The position numbers and the translations under genes were made by a program. DNA of 64,000 bases from Chlorocebus sabaeus (Eukaryota; Chordata; Mammalia; Primates; Cercopithecidae). The notes under the pieces were generated by a model that made no database searches, was not told the origin of the DNA, and worked only from the letters and a program-made list of their open reading frames with translations. Below, piece after piece: positions 32,645 to 44,905 of this stretch. The first letter of the stretch is position 1, and every line of letters starts with the position of its first letter. Location of the stretch: assembly GCF_047675955.1 (NCBI RefSeq), contig NC_132918.1:84583139-84647138 (forward strand), written 5' to 3'.

Positions 32645-34116
32645 AAAAAGAACAAGAGAAGCTCTTGAGGTTAAAGCACCTTACACTTCATACACATAAT
32701 TCTTTTTTGGTGAATATTTTGTTTTCCTAAAAAGTAAGGGCATCTTAGAAGAGGCCTCTTTGTGAATAGTCTCTTTAGAGGAAAGGGGGTAAATAAAAGC
32801 ACCAAGTCTCCAAATTACAGATAATCTGGAGACCATGCTCTCACAAGCTCAATTTATCAAGAGCAATGAGGAAATACTTCCTAATCTTCAACTCAGGGTG
32901 ATTTAGGCCCAGAGCTCTTGAGAAAGTAAGGTGGGTGTAACCTAGTCTATGTGACTGGTTCTTCATGGGGTTTAAAATGGCTCAGGAGAGAAAGTGCAGA
33001 CGATGGCAACCTCACCTGTGGTGACTTAGCTGTCTCAGAGCTTACACATTCTAATGAATGCTCTGGAAGGAAAAGGCCCCAGGTGATCTGCAAAGTAGCT
33101 TTTAGGGTCAAAATGTTCCTACGATGCTGCTGGTTATACTTTCTGGCACAGATAAAAAGTGCACTTATAACACTGAATGCAAATAGCCTACTCTTGCATC
33201 AGGTCCCTTTCATCAGAGCCAGTGGTCCTATCAATTCGAGGAATTTCGTTTTTGGTATCCTGAATAGTGAGGATAAAAAAAAACCCGGTGTTTTTTGCTC
33301 CCAAGGGCTGGAAGAGTTTTTCACCCAGGAGCCAAATTTGTCTTTCTGTTGTAGATGACAGGGTGAGTGTAGGTGTTTGTTTTACATTAGGATGACAAGC
33401 TGTGCATACCTTTCTGAGGCGAGGTCTGGGTGTACTGGGGTGTGTCCCAGAGGAAGTCAATGTTCAGAGCTTTATTTTGTGTGTGTGAGCTATTCAGTTT
33501 AATTATACCCATGCTGCTAACTTGCTTTTTATTATTACTCTTATTCACTTTAATATTCCCTTCCCTTGGCTAAGCATAAAGAGAAGGTTCGTTTATTATT
33601 TGAACAGCTTTACATTTATGATGCCCCATTAGTTTGCAAAGCTGGCGACTTCACTGTGAAAGCGCTGTAATAATACTCAGGGAAGATGAGCTCTAATCCT
33701 GCTTCTAGCTTGGGGCGCAGGAGCTTTGGAATTGCTCAGAATTTAAAGGCACTTCACTGACATGAGGGAGGAAAGGGATAAAACAGGGCAGAAGGGAGGA
33801 ACTGGGGATCATAGGAATAAGACTGACAGTACATATGTCTCTGTTCAGTTTTAAATTTTGGTAAGTAGAATAACAGATTATACATTGACATTTTGAGAAC
33901 AGCAGCTGTCAAAACTGTCAGTCAAAAGGAGATTGATTCCATTCAATTATTTGTTGGACCAAGAAGTTTAGAGACGGGAAAGAACTATGAGGCCATGCAA
34001 CTCATTTAAAGTCCCTCTGCTTTGGCAAATTTATTTAAGATCAGCATCTGAGGGCAAAATAAACGTTTATTATTATTTCATGTTGACACAATAGCAAAGA
34101 TAAAGAAGAACAATAT
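32645..34116. other. Longest repeat-poor block; nothing recognised
   Basis: About 1.47 kb without any repeat I can identify. A 135-codon ORF (32951-33358, plus strand) has no known domain and no supporting splice or codon evidence. The part 33460-33760 is less decayed-looking and holds several homeodomain-like AT cores ('ttaatta', 'ttattatta', 'cattag'). Regulatory function is speculation. Confidence 0.5.
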
Positions 34117-34554
34117 TGTATTAGGCCATTCTCTCATTGCTCTAAAGAAATACCTGAGACTGGGTAATTTATTTTTTAAAAAGTGGGGGTGGGTGTTTAA
34201 TTGGCTGAAGGTTCTGCAGGCTGAACAGGAAGCATAGCAGCATCTACTTCTGGGGGAAGACTTGGCAAGCTTCCCATGATGGTGGATGGGGAAGGGAGAG
34301 TAGAATAGGCATGTCACATGGCCAGAGCAGGAGCAAGAGAGAACAAGGGGGAAGGTACTACACACTTTTAAATTACTAGATCTTATGAGAACTCAATCGC
34401 TATCACAAGGACAGTACTAAGGGGGATGATACTAAACCATTCATGAGAAATCCACCTCCATGATACAGTCACTTCCCACTATGCCCCTACCTCCATCATG
34501 GGGGATTACATTTCAATATGAGATTTGGGCAGGCACACACATCCAAACTGCACC
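34117..34554 (-). mobile_element. MaLR LTR (MST-type), antisense, solo
   Basis: Solo LTR of an old ERVL-MaLR retroelement. Reads 'tgtattaggccattctctca' at the start, then 'gagactgggtaatttatttt' (34154), 'ggttctgcaggctgaacagg' (34210) and 'gatttgggcaggcacacaca', ending at 'ctgcacca'. No internal retroviral sequence is attached, so it is probably the product of LTR-LTR recombination. Confidence 0.88.
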
Positions 34555-35165
34555 AAGCATCCATGTATTTATTCAATAGTCTTTCATCCCACCCCCACTG
34601 ATCGTGGACCAAGTCAGGATCTATGTTCTGATGATACATAGATGTGATAAGTGCTAAACACTGGTGATTTGTAATTGGTAAAACTCAATTCCTGTCCTCA
34701 AGGAGTGCACCATCTTTTATGGTAGTCAGCTGTGAGCCAATAATGCAAATGTCCTGTGATGAGTGAAGTCACTCAAAAGGTGTGTACCAGCGACTGACGT
34801 GGAAACCAGTAGCTAATATTATGCTTACACTTTACCTGCAGGCTGCAAGGCACAAATAGGTACTCTCTTGCCAGGATCAGTAAGTAAATGGAAGAACAGC
34901 CCTGAGTTCCATGTCTGCTGATTCTTCGCTTTTGTTGACTGTGTTTTCAAAATGTGAGCTGCAAAATGAAAATATAAGTGCCTTCTATTTTGGGCAAGAG
35001 AGAGATTACACTATACAGTCTCACATATTGATTCCTATAGTTTTGTGCCCTGTACCTCAACTCTTCTGCCACTAAAATAGAGAATGCTAATACTGCCTTT
35101 CTTCACAAAGCATGCAGATGAACTAATATGTGTTTTGAAGAGCCTAAAATATCTTTAAAATTATC
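34555..35165. other. Unassigned sequence
   Basis: Loose L2-like phrases ('aattcctgtcctcaaggag' near 34687, preceded by a date-like decayed start) suggest decayed antisense L2 around 34560-34800, but I cannot fix edges. Confidence 0.4.
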
Positions 35166-35184
35166 TGAAAAGATGTAATTTATC

Positions 35185-35478
35185 TTTTATTTTTTTGAGA
35201 AGGAGTCTTGCTTTGTTGCCCAAGCAGGAGTGCAATGGCACCATCTCGGCTCACTGTAACCTCTGCCTCCTGGACTCAAGAGATTCTCCTTCCTCAGACT
35301 CCTGAGTAGCTGGGACTACAGGCATGCACCACCACATCTGGCTAATTTTTGTATTTTTAGTAGAGACAGGGTTTCACCATGTTGGCCAGGCTGGTCTTGA
35401 ACTCATGACCTCAAATGATCTGTTCATCTTGGCCTCCCAAAGTGCCGGGATTACAGGCATGAGCCACCGGGCCCAGCT
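35185..35478 (-). mobile_element. Alu (AluS/J-like), antisense
   Basis: Full-length antisense Alu with a short T-rich start. Flanks 'tgaaaagatgtaatttatc' (35166-35184) and 'tgaaaagatgcagtttatc' (35479-35497) form a 19-bp target duplication with two mismatches. Confidence 0.96.
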
Positions 35479-35559
35479 TGAAAAGATGCAGTTTATCATG
35501 TTAATAACAGGACGAATTCAGAATTGTAGAGCTGGAAGGCCTTTAGAGAACTTTTAGTC

Positions 35560-35750
35560 CAACTTTAGTCCTCAAATTTTAGCATGCGTCAGAATCACCT
35601 GAAGGGTGTCAAGAGCAGATTTCATGGCCCATCCGCAGCATTTCTGATTCAGTAAGTACATGGTGGGGCATGGGAATTTGCATTTCTAACAAGTTTCCAG
35701 GTGATGCTGATGCTGCTGGTCTGAAAACCATACTTTGAGAACTACTGATC
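35560..35750. mobile_element. MER5A hAT DNA transposon
   Basis: Well preserved: 'gcgtcagaatcacctgaagg' (35586), 'catttctgattcagtaagta' (35639), 'ggtgatgctgatgctgctgg' (35700), 'actttgagaactactgatc' (35732). Terminal repeats are partly degraded. Confidence 0.85.
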
Positions 35751-36044
35751 TTGTCCATCCCCTTTAGTGTAAAGATGAGATCACTGAGCAAACACTGCCT
35801 TTCCTGCCAACCCACCCCAAATAAACACAATCTAATTAAAGACTGTAGTTTTGCTACACAAAAATGGCTTTACGACAAATCTCCTGACTGCTCTTTTAAC
35901 CAAGTCTCAAACAAAAATACCCTTCTAAAGAGAAGAAATTGGAGCCAATGTAATTTTATTTTTCAACTTTAATAAAATAACTTGTGTGGCTTACTTAATT
36001 CACTCCTTCCCAATGACAGATGTCTGAAAACTGATTGGAAACTT
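35751..36044. other. Unassigned sequence
   Basis: Nothing recognised. Confidence 0.5.
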
Positions 36045-36135
36045 CGAGAAATTCGTTTAATGTCTCTGTGTTTTTATTCTTTCCATCTGTAAAACGGGGT
36101 CAGCTGTATTGTGCCTCATGTGCAAATCTGTGTGC
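36045..36135 (+). mobile_element. MIR SINE fragment, sense
   Basis: 'tgtctctgtgtttttattct' (36060) followed by 'ccatctgtaaaacggggtca' (36083) is the MIR core in sense orientation. Confidence 0.6.
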
Positions 36136-36734
36136 GGTGAGGTTTAGCGGGTAAGTGACTGTAAAACATGTTGCAGATGGATGTGTTATGGGGGAATGCT
36201 TAATATCAAAGTGAGATGTCATTTTCTTTCGCTCTGCATCTGTAGTTTGTAAAACAAATGCTTCTAAATTCACAGTATTTTTCTCACATGTACTATTTTT
36301 TCCAGGGTGATATTTTCTCAAAGACTCATGCTGACTTAAGCTTCTGGAACCTTGTGGGTGGATCTGCTAAATTAAAGACTTGTATTTAAATTTTCTGCAT
36401 AACACTTGTGGGCTGAATGCATCACAGTGACTGAGGAAAGTAGAGAGTTTTCTAGTCCTGAGAGGCATGAGTAGAACTCTGTTGGTCAGAGAACTATGAA
36501 TCCAGCAAAATTTTAAGCCATTACTTGTCCAAAATGAATAAACAGATGCATCCCTGGTTAAAAAAATCTCAAACCCTGGAAGAAAATTCTCAGACACAGT
36601 GAAATATAAAGCTAGCTAGTTAGATAACGGGTGGATAGATAGATGGATGATTAGATAGATAGGGATAGAAAAACAGATAACGGTATAGAGATATACATAT
36701 GAATATACAGATTATCAAGAACACAGTATTTTTT
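36136..36734. other. Unassigned, with a degenerate GATA tract
   Basis: 36615-36690 is a decayed GATA-rich simple repeat ('gatagatagatgg' type) ahead of the large L1. The rest is unassigned. Confidence 0.55.
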
Positions 36735-36749
36735 GAAAGAAATTACAAA

Positions 36750-38680
36750 GAGAGGGAGCAAGATGGCTGACTAGACGCAGGTGGCATGTGTCTTCTCCAT
36801 GGAGTGTAACCAGAATAGGGAGTAGATACTTTTTGAACAGATTGTCTAGGAGAGAACACTAGGATTCACCACAGCACAGACAGGAAGACCAAAAGTAAGT
36901 AGAGATTGAGGCAGCATGACTAGCCAGGGACTGACTGAGAGTCGGAATAGAAAACAACTGTCAGAGTGAAAGCCCCAGCTCTCTGAAATGGGCTTTTATG
37001 AGCTTGGATATGAGAGAAAACCTTGACCCACTAGGGCCTCAGGACTTATATACAGAGCTGCTGAAAGATTGCACGAAACGTTGCTTCCAGAAGAGGAGCC
37101 CACATGGAATCCCACAGGCGTCCAGGCATAGAAAAGCCTCAGCTAGGCACCACCTTGAAAGTCTAGATATAGGGTATCCACGAAAATGGCTGCTGTCATT
37201 GTGCTGCTCCATGGAGGGAGAGGGGAGACCAGGAGCTCGCCTGGGAGGTCTCTACCACCCTGTTGTCAAATGTTTTTGAGACAGAGACATGAGCACACTT
37301 CACTCACCATAACTTCTTGCCCATGCTACTTTCCTGGGAGGGACCCTACCCTCTCTGGTCCCAGGGTCACTATGCCATTTTGAGAATTTAACACTGGGCT
37401 GTGCCCCACCGTCACACTGAGTTTGGGCTGACACAGCTGCAGCTACCACCTAGCCAATGAGGAACAGGGAAACAGGGCTATCCTTTGCACATTTGGACAA
37501 TGTCCACTGTCCTGTAACAGGCCGCTGTGAAACTGAGACACAAGCAGACTATCCACTATTCTCTCCAGAGCTTCTTGCCTATGCTGCTTGCATGGGTGGT
37601 GCCACTCCCTGGTGGTCTCAGGTCTAAGACACCCTTTTGGGAATTTAATGCTGAGCTGTGCCCCACCCTCAGGCTGAATTCAAGTGGATATGGCTGCAGC
37701 CACCAGCCATGGAGGAACAGGGAAAGCAGGCTATTCTATACAGCTAGGACAATACTCACTGCCTTACAGCAGGCTGCTGTGAGACTGAGATGCAAGCAGA
37801 TCACACTCCCCCAATCTCTTGCCCACGGTGCTTGCCTGAGAAAGGCCCCACCCTCTCTAGTCACAAGTCCACAGCTGGTGCTATTTTGAGAGATTAACTC
37901 AACTGGGCTGTGCCCCACACTTGAGCTGAGTTTGAGGCAACATGGCTGCAGCTGTCACCCAGTCAGAGGAGGAAAAAGGGAAACCAAGTTCCCCAAAGCA
38001 CACTTAGGACAATACCCATTACCCCACTACAAGTAGCTTTGGGATTGGGCACTAGCCTGCCCAACCGTCACAGCTTCTAACAACACCAACACAGGCTACC
38101 TGGGTTTTAGTGGGTTGCTCCAGTGCTACTGCTATCACTCATACCACAACAGTTGCCCAGGAACTTGAGAACCTATTAAAACACCTGGCCCATGGATTCC
38201 ACTACTAGCTTCTGAGCAAGCCACTCGGAGGCCCAAGAATCAGCCCTTAGGACCCATTAACACTGGAACCAGAGTGAACTGCTATGGGACTTAAAAATGG
38301 GCACATCTCCCCACTGCTACCTCCGGAGCCCAAAGACTGGCTGGGTTGGAATTGAAGTCCCCAACTAAACTTCATTACAACATCAATTTATAACCGGACC
38401 CTAAGTCACCAAGAAAATCAGATACCACTTGCCCTGTATAATGTTGAAGAAGTAATACAAATATCATGCTATCAAGGGCACCCAAAATAAAAGCTAAAAT
38501 ATCTTAACCACATACCTATATCTTTTGCAATTTCAAAAAGTTGGAGCAAGTGATTGCTACCCAGATAAACGGATATCAATGGAAGGGCACAGAAAATATT
38601 AAAAAATGGGGAAATATGACACCACCAAAGGACCACAACAATTTGTTCACCAACAGGTCCCAATCAAAAATAATTTCTAA
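36750..38680 (+). promoter_or_regulatory. L1 5' UTR of the outer element (decayed promoter region)
   Basis: In L1 the 5' UTR carries the internal Pol II promoter. Here it is unusually long, about 1.9 kb, and its centre is a tandem array (37278-38041). Open frames in it (for example 120 codons at 37527-37889) have no L1 protein features. Whether any promoter activity survives cannot be told from sequence. Confidence 0.7.
37278..38041 (+). repeat. Three tandem ~252-bp units in the L1 5' UTR
   Basis: Units start near 37278, 37527 and 37779. Anchors recur at the same spacing: 'gctgtgccccac' at about 37399, 37655 and 37907; 'ctgagacacaagcaga' (37531) against 'ctgagatgcaagcaga' (37783); and 'caggccgctgtga' (37519) against 'caggctgctgtga' (37771). 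Units are diverged and the third is slightly longer. The pattern resembles the monomer arrays that drive some mammalian L1 promoters. Confidence 0.85.
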
Positions 38681-38684
38681 ACAT

Positions 38685-39540
38685 GCCAGATAAAGAATTC
38701 AAAATATTGATTTTAAAGAAGCTTAATGAGATTCAACAGAAATATGAAAACAAATACAAAGAAATAACAAAATCAACTCAGTATATGAATAAAAAATTAT
38801 CCAAGGAGAGAGATCTTTAAAAAAAGGAGCAGAAATTCTGGAAGTGAAAAATTTATAGGAGGAAATACAAAATACATTCAAAAGCTTCAATAAAAGACTA
38901 GACTGAGCAGAAGAATCTCAAACCTTGGAGACACTGTTTTTGAAATCAACCAATCAGACAAAAATAAGGAAAAAATAATAGTAAAGAATGAACAAAGTAC
39001 TTGAGATGTCTGGAACTATATAAAGTGATTGAACTTATGAATTACCAGTATTCACAAGGAAGAAGAGAGAGGAAAAGTTTAGAAAACCTATTTAAGGTAA
39101 TAATTGATGAAAACTTCCCAAGACTACCAAGAGAGTTAGACATTCATATACAGAAGGCCTATTGCTCCCTAGGCAAACATATTGCAAAAAGACTTCACTG
39201 CAGTATATTATATTCAGAATATCTAAAGTAAAATAAAAGAAAGAGTGTTAAAATTAGCAGGAGAAAAGCATCTAGTTCCCTATAAAGGAAATCCCCTTGG
39301 ATTAATGGTGAACTTTTCAGTAGAAATGTTACAGGCCAGAAAAGAATGGAATGGCATTTTCAAAGTGAAGGGAAAAAAATTGTCAGTCTAAAATTTTTAT
39401 CCTGCCAGAATAAGCTTCATAAATGAAGGGGAAATAAAGTATTCCCCAGATAAGAAAATGCTGAGAGAATCTGTCAACAGACTGGAACTATAGAAAATTC
39501 TCAAAGGGGTCTTACACATGGAAATGCAAGGTTGATATTC
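38685..39540 (+). pseudogene. LINE-1 ORF1 remnant (outer L1)
   Basis: ORF1 encodes the RNA-binding chaperone that coats L1 RNA. The DNA follows ORF1 order: coiled-coil region ('attcaaaatattgatttta' at 38697), then the RRM/C-terminal region. The best open piece (39001-39231, 76 codons) keeps 'SLENLFKVIIDENFPR', an ORF1 RRM-linker phrase, and 'HIAKR'. Stops and frameshifts break the rest, and no intact start is seen. Followed by the ORF1-ORF2 spacer, which carries the LTR insertion. Confidence 0.8.
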
Positions 39541-39569
39541 AACATAACAAAAATACATGGAAATATAAA

Positions 39570-39923
39570 TGCATTAGTTCATTTTCACACTACTGTAAAG
39601 AAATGCTTAAGTCTGGGTAATTTATAAGGAAAGAGGTTTGATTGACTCACAGTTTTGCATGACCATGGAGGCCTCAGGAAACTTACAATCATAATGAAAG
39701 GGGAAGCAGTCACCTTCTTCACAAGGTGGCAGGAGAGAGAAGAGTGAGCAAAAGGAGAAAAGCCCCTTATGAAACTGACAGATCTTGCAAGAACTATCAC
39801 AAGAAGAGGATGGGGGAAACCATCCCCATGATCCAGTCACCTCCCACCAGGTCTCTCCCTAGACAGATGGTGATTACAATTCAAGATGAGATTTGAGTGG
39901 GGACACAAAGTCTAACCATATCA
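39570..39923 (-). mobile_element. MaLR LTR (THE1/MST-type), antisense, solo, inside the outer L1
   Basis: Solo LTR from 'tgcattagttcattttcaca' to 'ctaaccatatca', with 'ctgggtaatttataaggaaa' (39614) and 'ccatccccatgatccagtca'. A perfect 5-bp target duplication 'ataaa' flanks it (39565-39569, 39924-39928), the size expected for MaLR. It sits in the L1 ORF1-ORF2 spacer, so it is younger than that L1. Confidence 0.95.
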
Positions 39924-40095
39924 ATAAACCTCACAATTCTCATAGAATGTCCACACAAAGGAGGAAGAAAAAAGAATCAAATGGCAACATGACAGAATTT
40001 CATCAAACCACAAAGACAAAAAGACACAGAAAAAGAAAGCAACGAAAAATTTATGAAACAACTTGAGAAGAATTGACATTATGGCAGGAAAAAAA

Positions 40096-43000
40096 AGTCT
40101 TCCATATCAACGTTAACTTTAAATATAAATCGATTAAATACTCCACTTAAAATATACACATTGGCAGAATGGATTGAAAAACACCATCCAACAATATGGT
40201 GCCTATAACAAACTCACCTTGCTTGTAAAGACACATGTACACAGAAAGTAAAGGAATGGAAAAAATATTCCATAGGAACAAAAACCAAGAGCAGGTAGGA
40301 ATACTTCCATCAAATCAAAAACAGGTTTTTTTTAAATTAAAAAAATTTTTAAATACATCAAGTCAAAATAGTTTTAAAAAGACAAAGAAGGCCATTATAC
40401 AATAATAAATGACATATATAATATATATAATCATAAAAGACAAAGAAAGTCATTATATAATTATAAAAAGATCAATTCAGTGAGAGGATATAACAATCCT
40501 AAATATATATATACCCATATAGAAGAACTCAAATTACAAAACAAATATTACCAGATCTAAATAAAGACAGACAGCAATACGGTAATAGTGGGAGGACATT
40601 AACACCAGACTCACAGCACTAGATAGGTCATTGAGAAGGAAAATTAACAATGAAAACTGAACTTTAAAACAAATGGACTTAAAAGATGTTTATGGAAAAT
40701 TCTACCTATATTTTTATTATTCTTTTTATCAGAACATGGAATATTCCCCAATATAAACCATGTTAGGCAACAAAACAAGTCTTAGCACATTTTTAAAAGT
40801 AATCAAAATCATATCAAGTATCTTCTCAGTCCCCAGTGGGATAAAGCTAGAAATCAATACAAAGAGGAGCATTAGAAACTATACAAATACATGGGAATTA
40901 AACAGAAGGCTCCTGAATAATCATTGGGTCAAGGAAGAATTAATTTCTCCATTCATTACTTAATGTATCCATTCTAGTGATAAACATTTAAAAAATTTTT
41001 GAAATGGATAAAAATGAAAACACAACATACCAAAATCTGTGGGATACAGCAAAAGAAGTGCTAAGAGGGAAGTTCATAGTGTTAAATGCCTATGTCAAAT
41101 AAGTAGAAAGATCACAAATTAACAACTTTATGTTGCACCTCAAGGAATTACAAAAACAAGAGCAAACCAAAAGTTAGCAGAAGAAAATAAATAAAAAAAT
41201 CAGAGTAGAACTAAATAAAATAAAGAGAAAAAAATTACAAAGGATCATCAAAGTGAAAAGTTTGTTCTTCAAAAACATAAACAAAATTGATAAACCACTA
41301 GTTAGATTAATGAAGAAAAGAATAGAGAAAATTCAAATAAACACAATCAGAAATGAAAAAGGAGACATTATAACTGACACCACAGAAATTCAAAATATCA
41401 TCAGAGACCATTATAAACAACTCTATGCTCACAAACCAGAAAATGTAGAGAAAATAGATAAATTCCTTATAACATACAACCTCCTGAGATTGAACCAGGA
41501 AGAAATAGAATTCCTGAACTATAATGTAGCAAGATTGAATTGGTAATAATTAAAAAAAAAAAAAAACTCTCCCAACAATCACAACACCACACAGCCCAGA
41601 CCTAGATGGATGAACAACCAAGTTCTACTACTCATACAAACAATAACTAATACCAATCCTCCTAAAACTATTCCAGAACATCAAGGAGGAAGGGAGTCTT
41701 CCTAACTCATTCTCTGAGGCCAGTATAACTGACACCAAAACTAGACAAGGACACACCACCATCAAAAAAGAAAACTGCAGATAAAAACTCCTGATGATCA
41801 TAGATGTAAAAATCCTTATGAAAATATTAACAAATACAATCCTACAGCACATCAAAATGAAAATACACCATGATCATTTAGGATTTATCCCAGGGATGTA
41901 AGGATGATTCAACATACACAAGTCAATAAACATAATTATTAAGGACAAAAACCATATAATCATCTCAATAAACACATTTTAAAAATTGATAAAATTCAGC
42001 AGCCCTTTATGATAAAAGTTTGCAACAAATGAGGCATAGAAGGAGCATATCTCAACATAATAAAGGCTATATATGAAAAATACACAAATAACAACATTCT
42101 TACAGGGGAAAAGTTAAAGGCATTCCCTCTAAGAACTAGAACAAGACAAGAATGCTTACTTTTCACCATTCTCATTCGACAGGTCCTCTTCAGAGCAATC
42201 AGGGAAGAGAAAAAATAAAAGGCATCTGACTTAAAAAATAAGAAATCAAATTATCCCTATTTGCTAATGATATGATCTTATATCTAGAAAACTCTAAATA
42301 CTCCACCAAAAATCTCTTAGATTTGATAAATGGATTTAGTAAAGTTTCAGGATACAAAATTTATATACAGATAGTAGCATTCCTATACACCAATAGTGTT
42401 CAAGCTGAGAGCCAAATCAAGCAGGCAATTTCATTTATAACAGCTAAAAAAATTAAAATGCCGAGGCATATGTTTAACCGAAGAGGTAAAAAAAAAAAAA
42501 GACCTCTCTAAGAACTACAAAATACTGATGAAAGAAATTGTAGATGACCCAAACAAATGAAAAAATATCCGATACTCATTAATTAGAGGAATCAATGTTG
42601 TTAAAATGACCATGCTTCCCAAAGCAATCCACAGATTCAGTGCAATGCTTATCAAATTAGCAATGTCATTTTCTCCCAGAACTAAGAAGAATAAACCTAA
42701 TAAATTACTATGAAATTTGTTCATAGGAAACAAATCTTAAGCAAAAAGAACAAAACTGGAGGCATCACATTACCTGACTTCAAATTAATCTACAAGGCTA
42801 AAACAACCAAAACAGCATGCTACTGGTATAAAAACAGACAAGAAGATCAATGGAAACGAAGAGAGAACCCAGAGGTAAAGACACACATCTACAACCAACT
42901 CATCTTTGTCAAAGTCAACAAAAATATACACTCAAGAAATTACACTCCATTCAATAAACGGTGCTAGGAATACTGGATAGCTATATGCAGAATAATGAAC

Positions 43001-43356
43001 TTGGACCTCTCATTATATAAAAAAATTAAGATGGATTAATAACTTAAATGTAAGACTTAAAACTATAAAAGTTCTGAACGAAAAGCTAGGAGAAACTCCT
43101 CTGGATATTGGTCTAGGCAAAGATTTCATGACTAAGAACTTAAACGCAGCAAACTCAACAAAAGCAAAAATAGAAAAATGAGATTTAATTAAAAGCTTTC
43201 TACACAGCAAAAGAAACAATTGACAGAGTAAACACACAACTTGCATGATGGGAAAAAATATTTGCAAACTATGCACTGACAAAAGGCTAATATCCAGAAT
43301 CTGCAAGGAACTCAAATAACCAGAGAAAAATAATTACCATTTAAAAAATGGGCAAA
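40096..43356 (+). pseudogene. LINE-1 ORF2 remnant (outer L1): endonuclease and RT regions
   Basis: ORF2 normally provides the endonuclease and reverse transcriptase for target-primed reverse transcription. The endonuclease start ('acattggcagaatggattg' at 40158) is followed by a damaged stretch (40320-40480), then a fairly continuous ORF2 order to the RT domain. Open pieces: 41253-41546 (97 codons, 'IIRDHYKQLYAHK'), 42272-42511 and 42710-42967. At the RT active site, 42260-42271 reads FAND instead of FADD, so the first catalytic Asp is lost. Many stops. The remainder of ORF2 continues after the inner L1 at 45309. Confidence 0.88.
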
Positions 43357-44569
43357 CAAGGAAATTTACAGATTCAACACTATTCCTATTAAACTACCAA
43401 TGTAATTTTTCACAGAATTAGAAAAAACTATTCTAAAATTTCTATGGAACCAAAAAGAGTCTGAATAACCAAAACAACCCTAAGCAAAAAGAACAAAGCT
43501 GAAAGCATCACACTACCTGACTTCAAACTATACTACAAGGCTACAGTAACTAAAACAGCATGGGACCAGTACAAAAACAACACATAGACCAATGGAATAA
43601 AATAGAGAACCGAAAAATAAAGCTACACACTTACAGCCATCAGATCTTTGACAAAATTGACCAAAAATAGCAATGGGGAAAGCACTCCCTACTTAATCAA
43701 TGGTGTGGAATAGCTAGCAATATGCAGAAGAAGGAAACTGGACCCCTACCTATCACTATATAAAAATGTAACTCAATATAAGATTAAAGACTTAAATGTA
43801 AGATGTCAACCTATAAAAATCCTGGAAGAAAATCTAGAAAACACCCTTCTTGATATCAATTTTGGCAAAGAATTTGTGGCTAAGTCCTTAAAAGCAATTG
43901 CAACAAAATCACATATTGATAAGTGGGACATAATAAACCAAAGGGATTCTGCACAGTAAGATAAATTATGAAAGAAGTAAACAGACAATATGCAGAATGG
44001 GAGAAAATATTCACAAACTATGTGTCTGACAAAGGTCCAGTCTGACAAAAGTCCAATATCCAGAATCTATAAGGAACTTAAATAATTCAACAAGCAAAAA
44101 ACAAATAAACCCATTAAAAAGTGGGCAAATGTCATAAACGAACAATTCCAACATGACACACAAGGCCAAAAAGCATATGAAAAAATGCTCATCATCACCA
44201 ATCATCAGAGAAATGCAAATCAAAACCACAATGAGCTACCATCTCAAAACAGTCAGAATGGTTATTAAAATATCAAAAAATAACAGATGTTGATGAGACT
44301 GTGGAGAAAAGGGGACACTTATACAATGTTGGTGGGAATGTACATTAGTCCAACCATTGCGGAGAGCAGTTGGAGATTTCTCAAAGACCTATGTATTGAA
44401 TCACCATTTGAACCAGGAATTCCATTACTGGGAATATGCCCCCAAAAAAGTAAGTCAGTCTACCAAAAGGACATATGCACCTGTATGTTCTTTGCATCAC
44501 TATTCACGGTAACGAAAACATGGAATCAACTAGATGCCCATCAACAGTAGAGAAGATTTTATATATAAT

Positions 44570-44606
44570 ACACACACACACACATGCGTGTGTGCACACA
44601 CACACA
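44570..44606 (+). repeat. (CA)n with a central inverted TG segment
   Basis: CA run, then 'tgcgtgtgtg', then a CA run again. The centre can fold on the flanks. It sits where L1 consensus has a 'tatatacac'-like seed. Confidence 0.93.
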
Positions 44607-44610
44607 TATA

Positions 44611-44905
44611 TGGACCTGTGCCTGGTAGTTCATGCCTGTAAGCCCAGCACTTTTGGAGGCCAAGGCAGTAGGATTGTTTGCGTCCAGGAGTTTGAGTTTG
44701 TGACAAACCTGGGCAACAGGCTTGTCTGTGTCTACCAAAAGTTTTTAAATTAGTGGGGCCTTTTGGAGCAAGCCTGTAGTCCTAGATACTCCAGAGACTG
44801 AGGTGGATGGATTGCCTGAGCCAGGAGGTCAAGGCTGCAATGAGCTGTGACCATACCACGGCACTCCAGTCTGGGAGACAGAGGGAGACCTTGACTCAAA
44901 AGGAA
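44611..44905 (+). mobile_element. Old Alu (AluJ-like), inside the inner L1
   Basis: Dimeric Alu, highly diverged: 'catgcctgtaagcccagca' (44631), 'gggcaacaggcttgtctgtg', right arm 'gtagtcctagatactccaga' (44777), 'cactccagtctgggagacag' (44863). The inner L1 order continues after it ('acatacaccatagtatact'). Edges are blurred by the CA tract. Confidence 0.9.

Noticed and set aside
32951..33358. 135-codon ORF in unique sequence
   Set aside because: No domain, no splice or start context, and length is within what chance gives over 64 kb in six frames.
34117..34554. Possible full endogenous retrovirus around the LTR
   Set aside because: No gag, pol or env-like sequence, primer-binding site or second LTR in the flanks; it is a solo LTR, as are those at 39570 and 60723.
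34560..34800. Antisense L2 fragment
   Set aside because: Suggestive phrases such as 'cctgtcctcaaggagtgca' but too decayed for me to set edges or be sure; mentioned only in the interval note.
37527..37889. 120-codon ORF in the L1 5' UTR
   Set aside because: It runs across the tandem units and has no L1 protein features; L1's known 5' UTR peptide is antisense, not sense.
37278..38041. CRISPR-like array
   Set aside because: Units of about 252 bp are diverged along their whole length with no repeat-spacer alternation, and the host is a primate genome.
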